Shown piece after piece: positions 27,400 to 36,255 of a stretch of DNA of 64,000 bases. Under the pieces are notes generated by a model. The model saw only the letters and a list, made by a program, of their open reading frames with translations. It did not search any database and was not told the DNA's origin. Numbering within the stretch: position 1 is the stretch's first letter; every line of letters begins with the position of its first letter. The translations under genes and the position numbers were made by a program. This DNA is from Desulfatitalea alkaliphila (GTDB lineage: Bacteria > Desulfobacterota > Desulfobacteria > Desulfobacterales > Desulfosarcinaceae): NCBI RefSeq assembly GCF_022968795.1, contig NZ_JALJRB010000015.1, forward strand, positions 1-64,000, given 5' to 3'.

Positions 27400-28497
27400 T
27401 TACCGCACGGGGATCATGAAGTGCTCGTAGTCGACGAATTTATCCCAGAACTCCTTGACCGAATTCCAGGTCTTGGTGTAGTGGGCGTTGTTCTTGGCCG
27501 CCACGTCGTTGTCCAGCCAGTCCCAGGCCTTTGTGCGGAATGCGCGCTGGGCCTCGTCGGACACGCGGGTAAACACCTTGTCGCGGGATTTCCAAAACTC
27601 GAAGGTCTCGAAACCCAGAACGATATCCTGGGTCCAACTCCACAGCGTGGTTGCCATGGCCGCGGATTGCAGCATCTGCTTGTAAATCTCGGGCAGTGCG
27701 TCGTACTTCTGCTTGTTGAAGCCGAATTCGAAGTAGCAAGTGGGTTGATGCATGCCGGGGCCGGCCACATACTTGGTCACCTCGTGGAACCCCTGCTGCC
27801 GGTTCACGATGGGGCTGCTGAACTCGGTGGCATCCAGGATGCCGCGCTCCAAAGAGGGGTAAAGCTCGGTACCCGGCAGCATGGTGACCGACACCCCCAT
27901 ACCTTTGAGGATCTCTCCCCACCAGCCCGGTGCACGATATTTCAGTCCCACGAAATCTTCCAATGTCTCCAACGGCTTGTTGGAGTGGGCCAACAACTCC
28001 GGATGGGTCACGCCACCGGGAATGGAATAGACGTTGGCGCCGATCTCGTCGTACATCTCCTGCATCAACTCCTTGCCGCCGTAGGCGTAGAGCCAGGTAG
28101 TGTGCATCAACGGCTCCAGCGACATGGGAATGGAAGCGAAGAAGGGCGCCGAGGGGTGCTTGCTCATCCAGTAGCCGGGCCAACTGTGGTAGGCGTCGAT
28201 GGTGCCGGTGGAGGTGGCGTCCAGCACTTCCAAGCCGCCCACCACGGCGCCGGCCGGCAGAACGTCGATTTTGAAATTGCCGCCGCTCATCTGCTCCACC
28301 CGCTTGGCCATATCCTCTGCCATCTGGTGCAGCAACCATCCCTGGGCCCAGGTGGTCTGCAAGGTCCAGTTCACCTTGGGCAGCGGATCGACGACGGCAC
28401 CGGGCTGCTCCGCCGCCTTTTCACCGCAACCGGCGAGCAACAGCGGAAACACCATCAGTGTGACAATCAAGCCTGTAATCAATCGTTTTGTTTTCAA
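27400..28497 (-). CDS. dctP: TRAP transporter solute-binding lipoprotein (DctP family)
   Basis: Extracytoplasmic receptor that delivers the substrate, normally an organic acid, to DctQM. 365 residues with a lipoprotein signal (LLLAGC), then WTLQTTWAQGW, KRVEQMSGGNFKIDVLPAG, and the conserved Arg region VGLKYRAPGW. The substrate-pocket pattern (YHSWPGYWMSKHPSAPFF, YLYAYGGKELMQEM) is that of the keto acid/lactate-type group, so a 2-oxo or short-chain acid is a reasonable guess. TTG start codon at 28497 with GGGGAGG eight bases upstream. Confidence 0.9.
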   Translation of the reverse strand: MKTKRLITGLIVTLMVFPLLLAGCGEKAAEQPGAVVDPLPKVNWTLQTTWAQGWLLHQMAEDMAKRVEQMSGGNFKIDVLPAGAVVGGLEVLDATSTGTIDAYHSWPGYWMSKHPSAPFFASIPMSLEPLMHTTWLYAYGGKELMQEMYDEIGANVYSIPGGVTHPELLAHSNKPLETLEDFVGLKYRAPGWWGEILKGMGVSVTMLPGTELYPSLERGILDATEFSSPIVNRQQGFHEVTKYVAGPGMHQPTCYFEFGFNKQKYDALPEIYKQMLQSAAMATTLWSWTQDIVLGFETFEFWKSRDKVFTRVSDEAQRAFRTKAWDWLDNDVAAKNNAHYTKTWNSVKEFWDKFVDYEHFMIPVR

Positions 28498-29069
28498 TTG
28501 CTTTGCCTCCCCTTGTTTTGGTTTGTTGCGTCGGGGAAAACCCCGTCTGAAGATGAGCGATTACCGGTTATGCCAATGCCGGGTGTGCCTGTTCGCCACC
28601 AACGGCGTCGAAACCCCCGATACAAAACACCCCGTCATATTCCAGCGGTTGATGCAACTTGCAGACCAGCGCATTGGACAATCTCCCATGCGGGTCAATT
28701 CCCCTTTCACTATCCGGGCGAAAAGACTCCCCGCCTTCCCTTTTGCCCCTTGAAACAACACGGACCGGTTGCGTGGGCATACGGCACCGCCCACAGTCCT
28801 GTCGGTGGACGGCCAAGTGTTCTAAATGGTCTACACACGTTCGTCGTTTTTTTAGATGGCCCTGCGATAGATCATATCGGCCTGTTAATATTGCCTTTAT
28901 CTCAAAAACCCCGCAAAATGACTGCGGATTCGAAGGGCATAACATCAATTGAAACACCGTTATTGAATCGCCTTCATTCATTTTAAAGGCCTGCATCCAC
29001 TGGACATTGCCCGGGCTGTTCTAAAACGGCGACATGTTCTATTCAGTCTACACACCGGAAGAGGGGAAA
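28498..29069. other. Intergenic region upstream of the TRAP operon, with repeated TGTTCTA motifs
   Basis: 570 bases without a supported gene. TGTTCTA occurs at 28818-28824, 29017-29023 and 29035-29041; at the first and third sites it is followed by GTCTACACAC at the same distance (28818-28838 and 29035-29055, about 17 of 21 identical). Such direct repeats may be regulator-binding sites. No sigma-54 promoter match was seen for dctP. Confidence 0.45.
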
Positions 29070-31073
29070 TCAGTGCTTGAGCGCCTGCTCGGCATCCTTG
29101 TGCGTTTCGTAGATATGGGGCGCGACTTGCCGCTTAGCCAGGGCGTCGCCCAGTTTCTTGCGCAAAAAGGCGCTGGTGGTGAAACGGGTGGTATTGGCGT
29201 AGTAGCGATCCATCAAATATTTCACCATGGCGGTGTATTCATCCACCAGATCCTCGCGAATGTGGAAATTGTCGTAGTTTACAATGGTGTACACCTTTTT
29301 GTCGAGGGGTTTGAGCATGGATTCCACCAAGTTACGAATTTCCTGAATCTCATGCTTCTGCTTGATGGACAAGGCCTCGAAATTGACAAAAAATTGATTG
29401 GCTTCTGGATCGTAACTCAGCCGGCTGGCCAGGGGCAGCACCACCATCTGCTCGCGCAGCCCCATGGGCGCGGGCCGGAAAATGCGGGCATCCATGGTCT
29501 GCAAAGGATCGGCCACCACCGGCGCAAACCCCATGCGGGACAGGATATCGCGCTCCAGGTCCACGCCCGGTGCGATCTCGGTCAACTCCATGCCCTTTTC
29601 GGTGAGCCGGAACACGCACCGCTCAGTTATGTAGAGGGCCGATTGGCCCTTTTGCAAGGCATAGGGGCCGCTGTAGGTGCGGTGCTCCACCTGGTCGACG
29701 AATTTGCGCGCCTTGCCCTCCTGCTCAATGCGCAACTGCCCGTTGTCCACCGCCACGCGCAGGCCACCGGCAGTGAAGGTGCCCACAAAGACCACCTTCT
29801 TGGCATTCTGGCTGATGTTGATGAAGCCACCGGCACCGGCCAGCCGCGGACCGAACTTGCTCACGTTGAGATTGCCCTCTTTATCGGCCTGGGCCAGCCC
29901 GAGGAAAGCCACGTCCAGTCCACCACCATCGTAGAAGTCAAACTGGCTGTTCTGGGGAACCAGGCTGGTGATGTTGGTACCGGAACCGAAGTCGAGGCCG
30001 CCGGCCGGCACGCCGCCGATGATGCCGGGCTCGGCGGTCATGGTGAGCAGGTCCATGATCCGCTCCTCGTTGGACACTTCGGCCACGCCCTCCGGCATGC
30101 CGATGCCCAGGTTGACGATGTCGTTGGCCTGCAGCTCGAAGGCGGCGCGCCGGGCGATGATTTTGCGTTCTCCCATTTTCATGGGTGGCAGGGATTGCAG
30201 CGGAATGCGGATTTCGCCGCTGAAGGCCGGGTTGTAGGGGGTACCGAAGGTTTGCCAATGGCGTTCGGGTGCGGCCACCACCACGCAATCCACCAGAATC
30301 CCGGGAACGATCACGTCCCGCGCCTGTAAGGCCCCATGGTCGGCCACGCGCTCCACCTGGGCGATGACGAATCCGCCGGAATTCTTGGCCGCCTGGGCCA
30401 TGGCCAGACCATCCAGGGTCAAGGCCTCCTTCTCCATGGTGATGTTGCCTTCCAGGTCCGCCGTCGTGCCCCGCAAAATGGCCACGTGAATGGGAAACGC
30501 CTTGTAAAACAGCCACTCCCGTCCGCCCAAGGTGATCCGTTCCACCAGCTCATCGGTGGTCTTGGCATTGAGCCGGCCACCGCCGAAACGCGGATCCACG
30601 AAGGTATCCAGCCCCACATGGGTGACGGTGCCGGGCTTGCCGGCGGCGATGTCCCGGTAGAGGTGCGAAATGACCCCCTGGGGAAAATTGTAGGCCTCGA
30701 TCCGCCCTTCAACAGCCAGTTTCTGCAGTTTGGGCACCAGGCCCCAATGCCCGCCCACCACGCGCTTGACCATGCCGTCGTGGCCCCAATGGTTCAGGCC
30801 GCGCTCCTGGCCGTCGCCCTGGCCGGCGGCGTACACCAGGGTCAGGTCGCCGGGTGCACCGCTGTTGAGAAACCGCTCCTCGAGGCAAATGGCGATGTGC
30901 TCGGGAAAGCCGGTACCCACAAACCCGCTGGTGGCGATGGTGTCACCGCTGTTGATCAGCCCCACCGCATCCTCACCGGATACCACTTTGCTTTTTCTCG
31001 ATATCTGGGTCGTCATGTCCTTTACGACCGGATGGGTGCGTTCGGATTGCACCTGCTTTTTATCCTGATCCAT
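29070..31073 (-). CDS. Acyl-CoA:carboxylate CoA-transferase (propionate CoA-transferase type)
   Basis: A 667-residue class I CoA-transferase with alpha and beta parts fused, transferring CoA between an acyl-CoA and a free acid such as acetate or propionate. Visible: [18 protein letters not shown], glycine-rich [39 protein letters not shown], and the active-site Glu in [15 protein letters not shown]. About 120 extra C-terminal residues (from [12 protein letters not shown]) extend beyond the minimal family. Start 31073 follows AAGGAGG. A sigma-54 promoter match lies 110 bases upstream, and the gene is divergent from a short-chain dehydrogenase. It reads toward the TRAP operon, suggesting uptake and activation of one organic acid. 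Confidence 0.9.
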   Translation of the reverse strand: MDQDKKQVQSERTHPVVKDMTTQISRKSKVVSGEDAVGLINSGDTIATSGFVGTGFPEHIAICLEERFLNSGAPGDLTLVYAAGQGDGQERGLNHWGHDGMVKRVVGGHWGLVPKLQKLAVEGRIEAYNFPQGVISHLYRDIAAGKPGTVTHVGLDTFVDPRFGGGRLNAKTTDELVERITLGGREWLFYKAFPIHVAILRGTTADLEGNITMEKEALTLDGLAMAQAAKNSGGFVIAQVERVADHGALQARDVIVPGILVDCVVVAAPERHWQTFGTPYNPAFSGEIRIPLQSLPPMKMGERKIIARRAAFELQANDIVNLGIGMPEGVAEVSNEERIMDLLTMTAEPGIIGGVPAGGLDFGSGTNITSLVPQNSQFDFYDGGGLDVAFLGLAQADKEGNLNVSKFGPRLAGAGGFINISQNAKKVVFVGTFTAGGLRVAVDNGQLRIEQEGKARKFVDQVEHRTYSGPYALQKGQSALYITERCVFRLTEKGMELTEIAPGVDLERDILSRMGFAPVVADPLQTMDARIFRPAPMGLREQMVVLPLASRLSYDPEANQFFVNFEALSIKQKHEIQEIRNLVESMLKPLDKKVYTIVNYDNFHIREDLVDEYTAMVKYLMDRYYANTTRFTTSAFLRKKLGDALAKRQVAPHIYETHKDAEQALKH

Positions 31074-31183
31074 CCCACGCCTCCTTGTCTGCCGCTGAAA
31101 AGCGATTGCACTGAAAACGGACGTTGCGGTTGCCGAGCAATAGCAGTGATGCCATCGCCTGCAGCCCTTTTCCGAAACCAAGC

Positions 31184-31199
31184 AGCAAGAATGGTGCCT
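31184..31199 (-). promoter_or_regulatory. Sigma-54 promoter of the CoA-transferase gene
   Basis: The reverse strand reads AGGCAC-CATTC-TTGCT, matching TGGCAC-N5-TTGCW at all but the first base, with exactly ten bases between the -24 GG and -12 GC. Predicted start about 31173, leaving a leader of about 100 bases. Confidence 0.7.
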
Positions 31200-31260
31200 A
31201 TGCCGACGGCAACGGTGGGGGAAGTGCATTCGACCTTTTCAGCAAAAGGCTTCGAAATAA

Positions 31261-31276
31261 CGGCACCGCCTTTGCA
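31261..31276 (+). promoter_or_regulatory. Sigma-54 promoter of the short-chain dehydrogenase gene
   Basis: CGGCAC-CGCCT-TTGCA, matching the -24/-12 consensus at all but one base, with GG to GC spacing of ten. Predicted start about 31287, 65 bases before the ATG. It is back to back with the sigma-54 match for the CoA-transferase. Confidence 0.7.
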
Positions 31277-31352
31277 AGTCTATTTTTGTCACTTCATGAA
31301 CCCCATCATCAGATACGGCGGCCGCCACAGGCCGCGCTCACAGGAGGAGATC

Positions 31353-32147
31353 ATGCTGGACATTCGTGATGCAGTGGCCGTCATTACCGGCGGCGCCGGC
31401 GGCATCGGCAAATCCCTGGCACAGGCGTGGATCGGCAATGGCGGCAAGGTGGTCCTGGCGGATGTGGCGCCCGAGCCGTTGGCCCGCACCCAAGAGGAAC
31501 TCCGGGCGGCCGGCGGGCAGGTGGAAACAGTGGCGTGCGACATCACCCAGGAAGCGGATTGCGCCCGCCTGGCGGACCGGGCCATCGAAGCCTTCGGCGG
31601 CATTCACCTGGTAGCGCCCTTTGCCGGCATCATTCGCGACGGTCTGATGGTGGCCACCGACCGCCAGACCGGCAAGGTCAAAGGCAAAATGAGCCTGGCC
31701 GATTTCCAGTCCGTGATCGACATCAATCTCAAAGGGGTGTTCCTCACCATCCGCGAATGCACCGAACGGATGATCAACCACCAGTGCAAAGGATTGATCT
31801 GCACCATCTCCTCCACCGGCTCCCTGGGCACCGCGGGGCAGTTGAACTACGCCTCCACCAAAGCCGCCATGTCGGTCTTTCCCAAGGTGATTACGGCGGA
31901 GCTGTTCCGCCGCGGTCTGTCCGCTCAAATCCGCTGCGCGGCCGTGGCGCCGGGTTATGTGGGCACCCCCATGGTCAAGGGAATGGACCAACGGGCCCTG
32001 GAGAAAATTCTGGCCGATGTGCCCATCGGACGGCTGATCGAACCCGAAGAGGTGGTTTCCCTCGTTTTGGAACTGTACCGCAACGAAGCACTGGCCGGAG
32101 ACGTCTATTTCATCCACGGCGGCCTGCGACTCGGCTCACGGGGGTAA
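31353..32147 (+). CDS. Short-chain dehydrogenase/reductase
   Basis: A 264-residue classical SDR using NAD(P)H. N-terminal Rossmann motif TGGAGGIGKS, adenine-binding ACDITQEADC, catalytic Ser in ISSTGSLG and YASTK (Tyr-x3-Lys). Between strands there is an insertion, MVATDRQTGKVKGKM, not usual in FabG-like members. Start at 31353 follows AGGAGGAG; the frame is open far upstream but has no start signal there. The sigma-54 promoter upstream and the shared control region suggest a job with the CoA-transferase, such as hydroxyacid or hydroxyacyl-CoA oxidation. Confidence 0.88.
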   Translation: MLDIRDAVAVITGGAGGIGKSLAQAWIGNGGKVVLADVAPEPLARTQEELRAAGGQVETVACDITQEADCARLADRAIEAFGGIHLVAPFAGIIRDGLMVATDRQTGKVKGKMSLADFQSVIDINLKGVFLTIRECTERMINHQCKGLICTISSTGSLGTAGQLNYASTKAAMSVFPKVITAELFRRGLSAQIRCAAVAPGYVGTPMVKGMDQRALEKILADVPIGRLIEPEEVVSLVLELYRNEALAGDVYFIHGGLRLGSRG

Positions 32148-32457
32148 ACCATACGTATCGACCCTAAATAATGCGGTTATCCACACAATATAAGGAAGTG
32201 AGAAATTGGTTTGCCGGGGGGTGCAGATGATATGGAAATATCGGCTTGTCCTTCTTTCAAGCGACGTGCTGCAGTGTCTTATTCATCGGTGGGCATTGCT
32301 GAATCATCGCGCACTGCCCCCCATCAATCGACAGAATGCCTTAACTTAACACTTAAAACTTAAAACTTAAAACTGCCCTATATAATAGGGCCGGCAGCAC
32401 CCATCTTGACGCCTCCCGTCGGACTGGATATCATTCATTTGTTGTATGTAACATTTG
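32148..32457. other. Intergenic region with short tandem repeats and a palindrome
   Basis: Non-coding. ACTTAAA-like units are repeated three to four times at about 32345-32372, followed by the palindrome GCCCTATATAATAGGGC (32375-32391). The palindrome could be a regulator site or a weak terminator for the dehydrogenase gene; it also contains a TATAAT that could serve as a -10 for the downstream regulator. Confidence 0.45.
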
Positions 32458-33933
32458 ATGATACCCGAAACCGAACGCCGTACGGGAAAAGCCATGGGTA
32501 AAACAGCCGTTCACAAAACCGCGGTCCCTTCCGGAGACCCGCCGAACAAGGCCCGTGTCACGATGAAGGAGCTGTTTCAAGACCCCCACACGGTCGGGCT
32601 GTTTCTCGATCAGTTTCCCAACGGTGTTCTGATCACCGATCCCGACGGTTACGTCATCTTCATCAACAAACCCTATTCCCGATTTCTGGGACTCGACCAG
32701 CAAGCCCAGATCGGACGCCACTGCACCGAGGTGATCGCCACTTCGCGCATGCACATCGTCGGCAAAACAGGCCAGGCGGAAATCAACGCCGCCATGCTGA
32801 TTCAAGGCGAGAACATCGTGGTGCAGCGGATTCCCATTATCAAAGAGGGCCGTAAGCTGGCGGTCTTCGGGCTGGTCATGTTCCATTGCATCCAGGATTT
32901 TCACAAGCTGGGCAACAAGCTCAAATTGCTGGAATCCAAGGTGGAAATTTATGAAAAGGAGCTGCGCGCCCTGCGCCAGACGCGCTACACTGTGGAAAGC
33001 ATCATCGGCGACAGCGAAAGCCAACAGCGGTTGAAACAGTTGGTGTTCCGCGCCGCGGCCAACAACCTGACCGTGCTGATCACGGGGGAATCGGGTTGCG
33101 GCAAGGAGTTGTATGCCCAAGCCATTCACAACGCCGGCCCGCGCCGCCTCAAACCCTTCGTGCGCATCAACGCCTCGGCCATTCCCGCCGAGTTGCTGGA
33201 GTCGGAGCTGTTCGGCTACGAAAAAGGCGCCTTCACGGGCGCCAAGTCCAGCGGCAAACGCGGCAAATTCCACATGGCCCATCAGGGCACCCTCTTCTTG
33301 GACGAGATCGGCGACCTGCCGCCCGCCATTCAGCCCAAACTGCTCCGCGTCCTGGAAGAGAAAGAGTTCGACATGGTGGGGGGCACCGCACCGGTACACT
33401 CCGATTTTCGGCTGGTCGCCGCCACCAACCGCAACTTGGAAGCCATGGTGGAAGAGCGTCGCTTCCGCTCGGATCTTTACTATCGGCTCAACGTGTTCAA
33501 TATCCACATACCGCCACTGCGCGAGCGGCCCGACGACATTCTGCCCCAGGCCCGTTTTTTTCTCAACGACCTGGCGGAGGAGTGGTCCATTGCCACCCCG
33601 ACCCTGGCGCCGGAAACCGAAAAGGTGCTCAAGGCCTACCCCTGGCCCGGCAACAGCCGTGAGCTGCGCCATATTCTGCAAAGAACCATGGCGACCCTGG
33701 ACAACGACACCATTCACCCCGGGGATCTGCCCCTGCACCTGCTCACCCGGGCCTGTCCCTCCCACCCCATGGCGGTTTCCCCCCTCAAAAAGACCGTCCA
33801 GGACGCCGAAATCAAGGCGATCCAGGCCGCGCTCAAGGCCTGTGACAACAACAAGGCCAAGGCGGCCAAGATGCTCTCCATTCACCGCACCCTGCTCTAC
33901 CGCCGCATGAAACAATTGGGAATGGAAATCTGA
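32458..33933 (+). CDS. Sigma-54-dependent transcriptional activator, PAS-AAA+-Fis
   Basis: An enhancer-binding protein of 491 residues. An N-terminal PAS domain (about residues 48-150; [29 protein letters not shown]) senses a ligand, followed by a short coiled-coil linker. The AAA+ domain has Walker A GESGCGKE, the sigma-54 contact loop GAFTGA, Walker [12 protein letters not shown], and the Arg fingers region. A C-terminal Fis-type helix-turn-helix is present ([20 protein letters not shown]). The start is uncertain: ATG 32458, ATG 32494 or ATG 32566. It is the natural candidate to activate the divergent sigma-54 promoters at 31.2 kb. Confidence 0.92.
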   Translation: MIPETERRTGKAMGKTAVHKTAVPSGDPPNKARVTMKELFQDPHTVGLFLDQFPNGVLITDPDGYVIFINKPYSRFLGLDQQAQIGRHCTEVIATSRMHIVGKTGQAEINAAMLIQGENIVVQRIPIIKEGRKLAVFGLVMFHCIQDFHKLGNKLKLLESKVEIYEKELRALRQTRYTVESIIGDSESQQRLKQLVFRAAANNLTVLITGESGCGKELYAQAIHNAGPRRLKPFVRINASAIPAELLESELFGYEKGAFTGAKSSGKRGKFHMAHQGTLFLDEIGDLPPAIQPKLLRVLEEKEFDMVGGTAPVHSDFRLVAATNRNLEAMVEERRFRSDLYYRLNVFNIHIPPLRERPDDILPQARFFLNDLAEEWSIATPTLAPETEKVLKAYPWPGNSRELRHILQRTMATLDNDTIHPGDLPLHLLTRACPSHPMAVSPLKKTVQDAEIKAIQAALKACDNNKAKAAKMLSIHRTLLYRRMKQLGMEI

Positions 33934-33937
33934 CCCG

Positions 33938-34477
33938 TCACCACCGCATCATGGGCAGCGGCCGCAAGGGATAGCGCAGGCCCCAGTGCAGACCCAAGCG
34001 TATCAACAGGGCATGAAACCCCAGGCGCGGAAACACCGCGCGCAGCTCCGCCAACCAGGCTCGCGGCAAGCGGGTGGGCAGAGCGAAGAGGCACACATCC
34101 AGCCAGTCAGCCCGTCGAAAGGGCTCCACGAGGTGACGGGCGGGACCTTGCCAAGGCGTCACCTTGTGGTGTTGCAGAATCATGGCTTCAATTTCTGTTC
34201 GCCACCCCACGCGACCCGTTTGCTGCAGATAGGCCTCCAGGTGGCTCACGGACGGTTGCAGGTAGTCGAATGTCCCCGCCAGCCAAATCCCGATGTCGTG
34301 AAAGGCGGCCGCCAGGGCCGTTTTCTCCATGTCTTCCCCTCTAACCCCGCCCAGCCGCACCGCCATGTGGAACACGCGGTACACATGATTGCGGTAAGGC
34401 AAGAAAGCATCCCCCAGCGGCTCACGCCACTGCTCGAAAAGCGCATCGATGACAGGGTGGTGTCGAGTCGGTTCCAT
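33938..34477 (-). CDS. HD-domain protein
   Basis: A 179-residue protein with the metal-binding HD pattern: His in YRNHVYRV and His-Asp in AAAFHDIGIW, with further histidines in VSHLEAYL and ILQHHKV, as in small HD phosphohydrolases. The substrate is unknown. Start chosen at ATG 34477 behind AAAGGAAA; an upstream in-frame ATG 34492 has no site. Convergent with the sigma-54 activator gene, only five bases between stops. Confidence 0.8.
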   Translation of the reverse strand: MEPTRHHPVIDALFEQWREPLGDAFLPYRNHVYRVFHMAVRLGGVRGEDMEKTALAAAFHDIGIWLAGTFDYLQPSVSHLEAYLQQTGRVGWRTEIEAMILQHHKVTPWQGPARHLVEPFRRADWLDVCLFALPTRLPRAWLAELRAVFPRLGFHALLIRLGLHWGLRYPLRPLPMMRW

Positions 34478-34728
34478 GGCGTTTCCTTTCATGGTTTGAA
34501 TGGGAGCACAGCGGCCGCACCCGGAGCCGCCCCGGTGGCCCTGATGACTTGCCCCCGGCGCCGAAACCCGATGGCGCTGATCCGGCCTTCCCCCTCGTAT
34601 GTCGGAATATGGTGCCTTGCCCCTTGTTCCGCCTCTTGATCTTTGTTATCCAACGGGCATGTTCATCTTATGGGAACCCCATCGACAGGTCAAACCGGCT
34701 AAGATCGCGCACACCGACGGGCGGCGCC

Positions 34729-35460
34729 ATGCACCGTATGAATGAAAACCGGCCGCCCCCGGCAACCACCCAAGGGACTGTCGCGCCGCCATCCGGAACG
34801 CCCCGGCACACCTGCATCGTCTGCGGCCGACGATCCGCGCGCTTTTTCCAGAAGGTGGAGACGCAAACCTACAGAAGCTGCCACGCGTGCGGCGCGATTT
34901 TTCTCCATCCGGACCAGCGGTTGTCGGCCGCGGCCTCCTTCGAGCGCTACCGCCAGCACCGCAACGACCCGGACGATCCCCGGTATCGGCAATTCCTGGC
35001 GCAACTGGTCGACCCGTTGCTCGAGCGCCTATCGCCAAACCGACTCGGACTCGATTTCGGCTGCGGCCCCGGACCGGCCCTGGCATGCATGCTGCGCGAA
35101 GCCGGCCATCGGGTGCGTTTGTACGACCTGTACTTTCACCCCGACCCTGAAGCACTGACGCTGTGCTACGACTTCATCACCTGCACCGAAACCGCCGAAC
35201 ACTTCCACCGGCCGCGGGAAGAGTTCGAGCGCTTCGACCGACTGCTCAAGCCGGGCGGCTGGTTGGGTCTGATGACCTGTTTTGTAACGGACCCTGAACG
35301 GTTCGCCAATTGGCATTACCGCCGCGATCCGACCCATGTTGTTTTTTACCGCAAACGCACCCTGGCGGACATCGCCCGCCGGCTGGCCTGGCACTGCGCA
35401 TTTCCGGCAGCCAACGTGGTGTTGATGCAAAAGCCCCACGCGACACATGACGGGAGGTGA
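34729..35460 (+). CDS. Class I SAM-dependent methyltransferase with N-terminal zinc-finger-like motif
   Basis: A 243-residue protein. Residues about 30-60 hold CIVCGRR and CHACGAIF, a CxxC-x(n)-CxxC zinc-ribbon pair common at the N-terminus of methyltransferases of the Methyltransf_23 type. The SAM-binding glycine motif is LDFGCGPGPALACML, and TCTETAEHFHRP and LLKPGGWLGLMT complete the fold. Start at 34729 or 34738; both have weak ribosome binding sites. It runs straight into the ADP-ribosylglycohydrolase gene with a four-base gap. Confidence 0.82.
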   Translation: MHRMNENRPPPATTQGTVAPPSGTPRHTCIVCGRRSARFFQKVETQTYRSCHACGAIFLHPDQRLSAAASFERYRQHRNDPDDPRYRQFLAQLVDPLLERLSPNRLGLDFGCGPGPALACMLREAGHRVRLYDLYFHPDPEALTLCYDFITCTETAEHFHRPREEFERFDRLLKPGGWLGLMTCFVTDPERFANWHYRRDPTHVVFYRKRTLADIARRLAWHCAFPAANVVLMQKPHATHDGR

Positions 35461-35463
35461 CAT

Positions 35464-36246
35464 ATGATCGGCGCCATCGCCGGCGACATCATCGGCTCCA
35501 TTTACGAAGCCAACCCCATCAAAACCAAAACCTTCCCCCTTTTCCATCCCCGTTGCCGCTTCACGGACGACACGGTGCTCACTGTCGCCGCGGCCCAAGC
35601 CATCCTCACGGACCGGGATTATGGCCGCTGGTTCAGGGAGATCGGCCGTCGCCACCCCCATGCGGGCTACGGCGGCAGCTTCATCCGCTGGCTGCTCACC
35701 GATGCGGCGCCGCCTTACAACAGTTGGGGCAACGGCGCCGCCATGCGGGTCAGCCCCGTGGGCTGGGCCTTCGACGATGCGGCCACTGTTTTAGAAGAGG
35801 CGGCCCGCACAGCGGAGGTGACCCACAACCATCCCGAAGGCATCAAAGGCGCCCAAGCGGCTGCCCTGGCGGTCTTCCTGGCCCGCACCACCGGCGACAA
35901 GGCGCTGATCAAAACCAAAATCAGCCAACGCTTCGGTTACGATCTGGACCGCAACCTGGACGCCATCCGGCCCGCCTACGATTTCGACGTGTCGTGCCAA
36001 GGCACGGTGCCCGAAGCGCTGATCGCCTTTCTGGAAGCGGATTCCTACGAGGATACGGTACGCAACGCCGTCTCCCTGGGCGGCGACAGCGACACCCTGG
36101 CGTGTATTGCCGGCGCCATCGCCGAAGCCTACTTCGGGCCCGTGGCACCGGAACTGCTGGAAAGGGTGAAGCACCGCCTCACCCCCGACCTTTGGATCAT
36201 CACGGAACAGTTTTACCGACGTTTTGTGCAGCGGCAGCAGGATTGA
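35464..36246 (+). CDS. ADP-ribosylglycohydrolase family protein
   Basis: A 260-residue DraG/ARH-like hydrolase that removes ADP-ribose from proteins or small molecules. Motifs: IAGDIIGSIYE at the N-terminus, the metal-binding FTDDTVLT, and GGDSDTLACIAGAIAEAYFG near the C-terminus, all with the Asp/Thr ligands of the di-magnesium site. Ribosome binding site GGGAGGTG. It follows the methyltransferase gene closely, so the two are probably co-expressed. Confidence 0.92.
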   Translation: MIGAIAGDIIGSIYEANPIKTKTFPLFHPRCRFTDDTVLTVAAAQAILTDRDYGRWFREIGRRHPHAGYGGSFIRWLLTDAAPPYNSWGNGAAMRVSPVGWAFDDAATVLEEAARTAEVTHNHPEGIKGAQAAALAVFLARTTGDKALIKTKISQRFGYDLDRNLDAIRPAYDFDVSCQGTVPEALIAFLEADSYEDTVRNAVSLGGDSDTLACIAGAIAEAYFGPVAPELLERVKHRLTPDLWIITEQFYRRFVQRQQD

Positions 36247-36255
36247 AAGCGTGCT

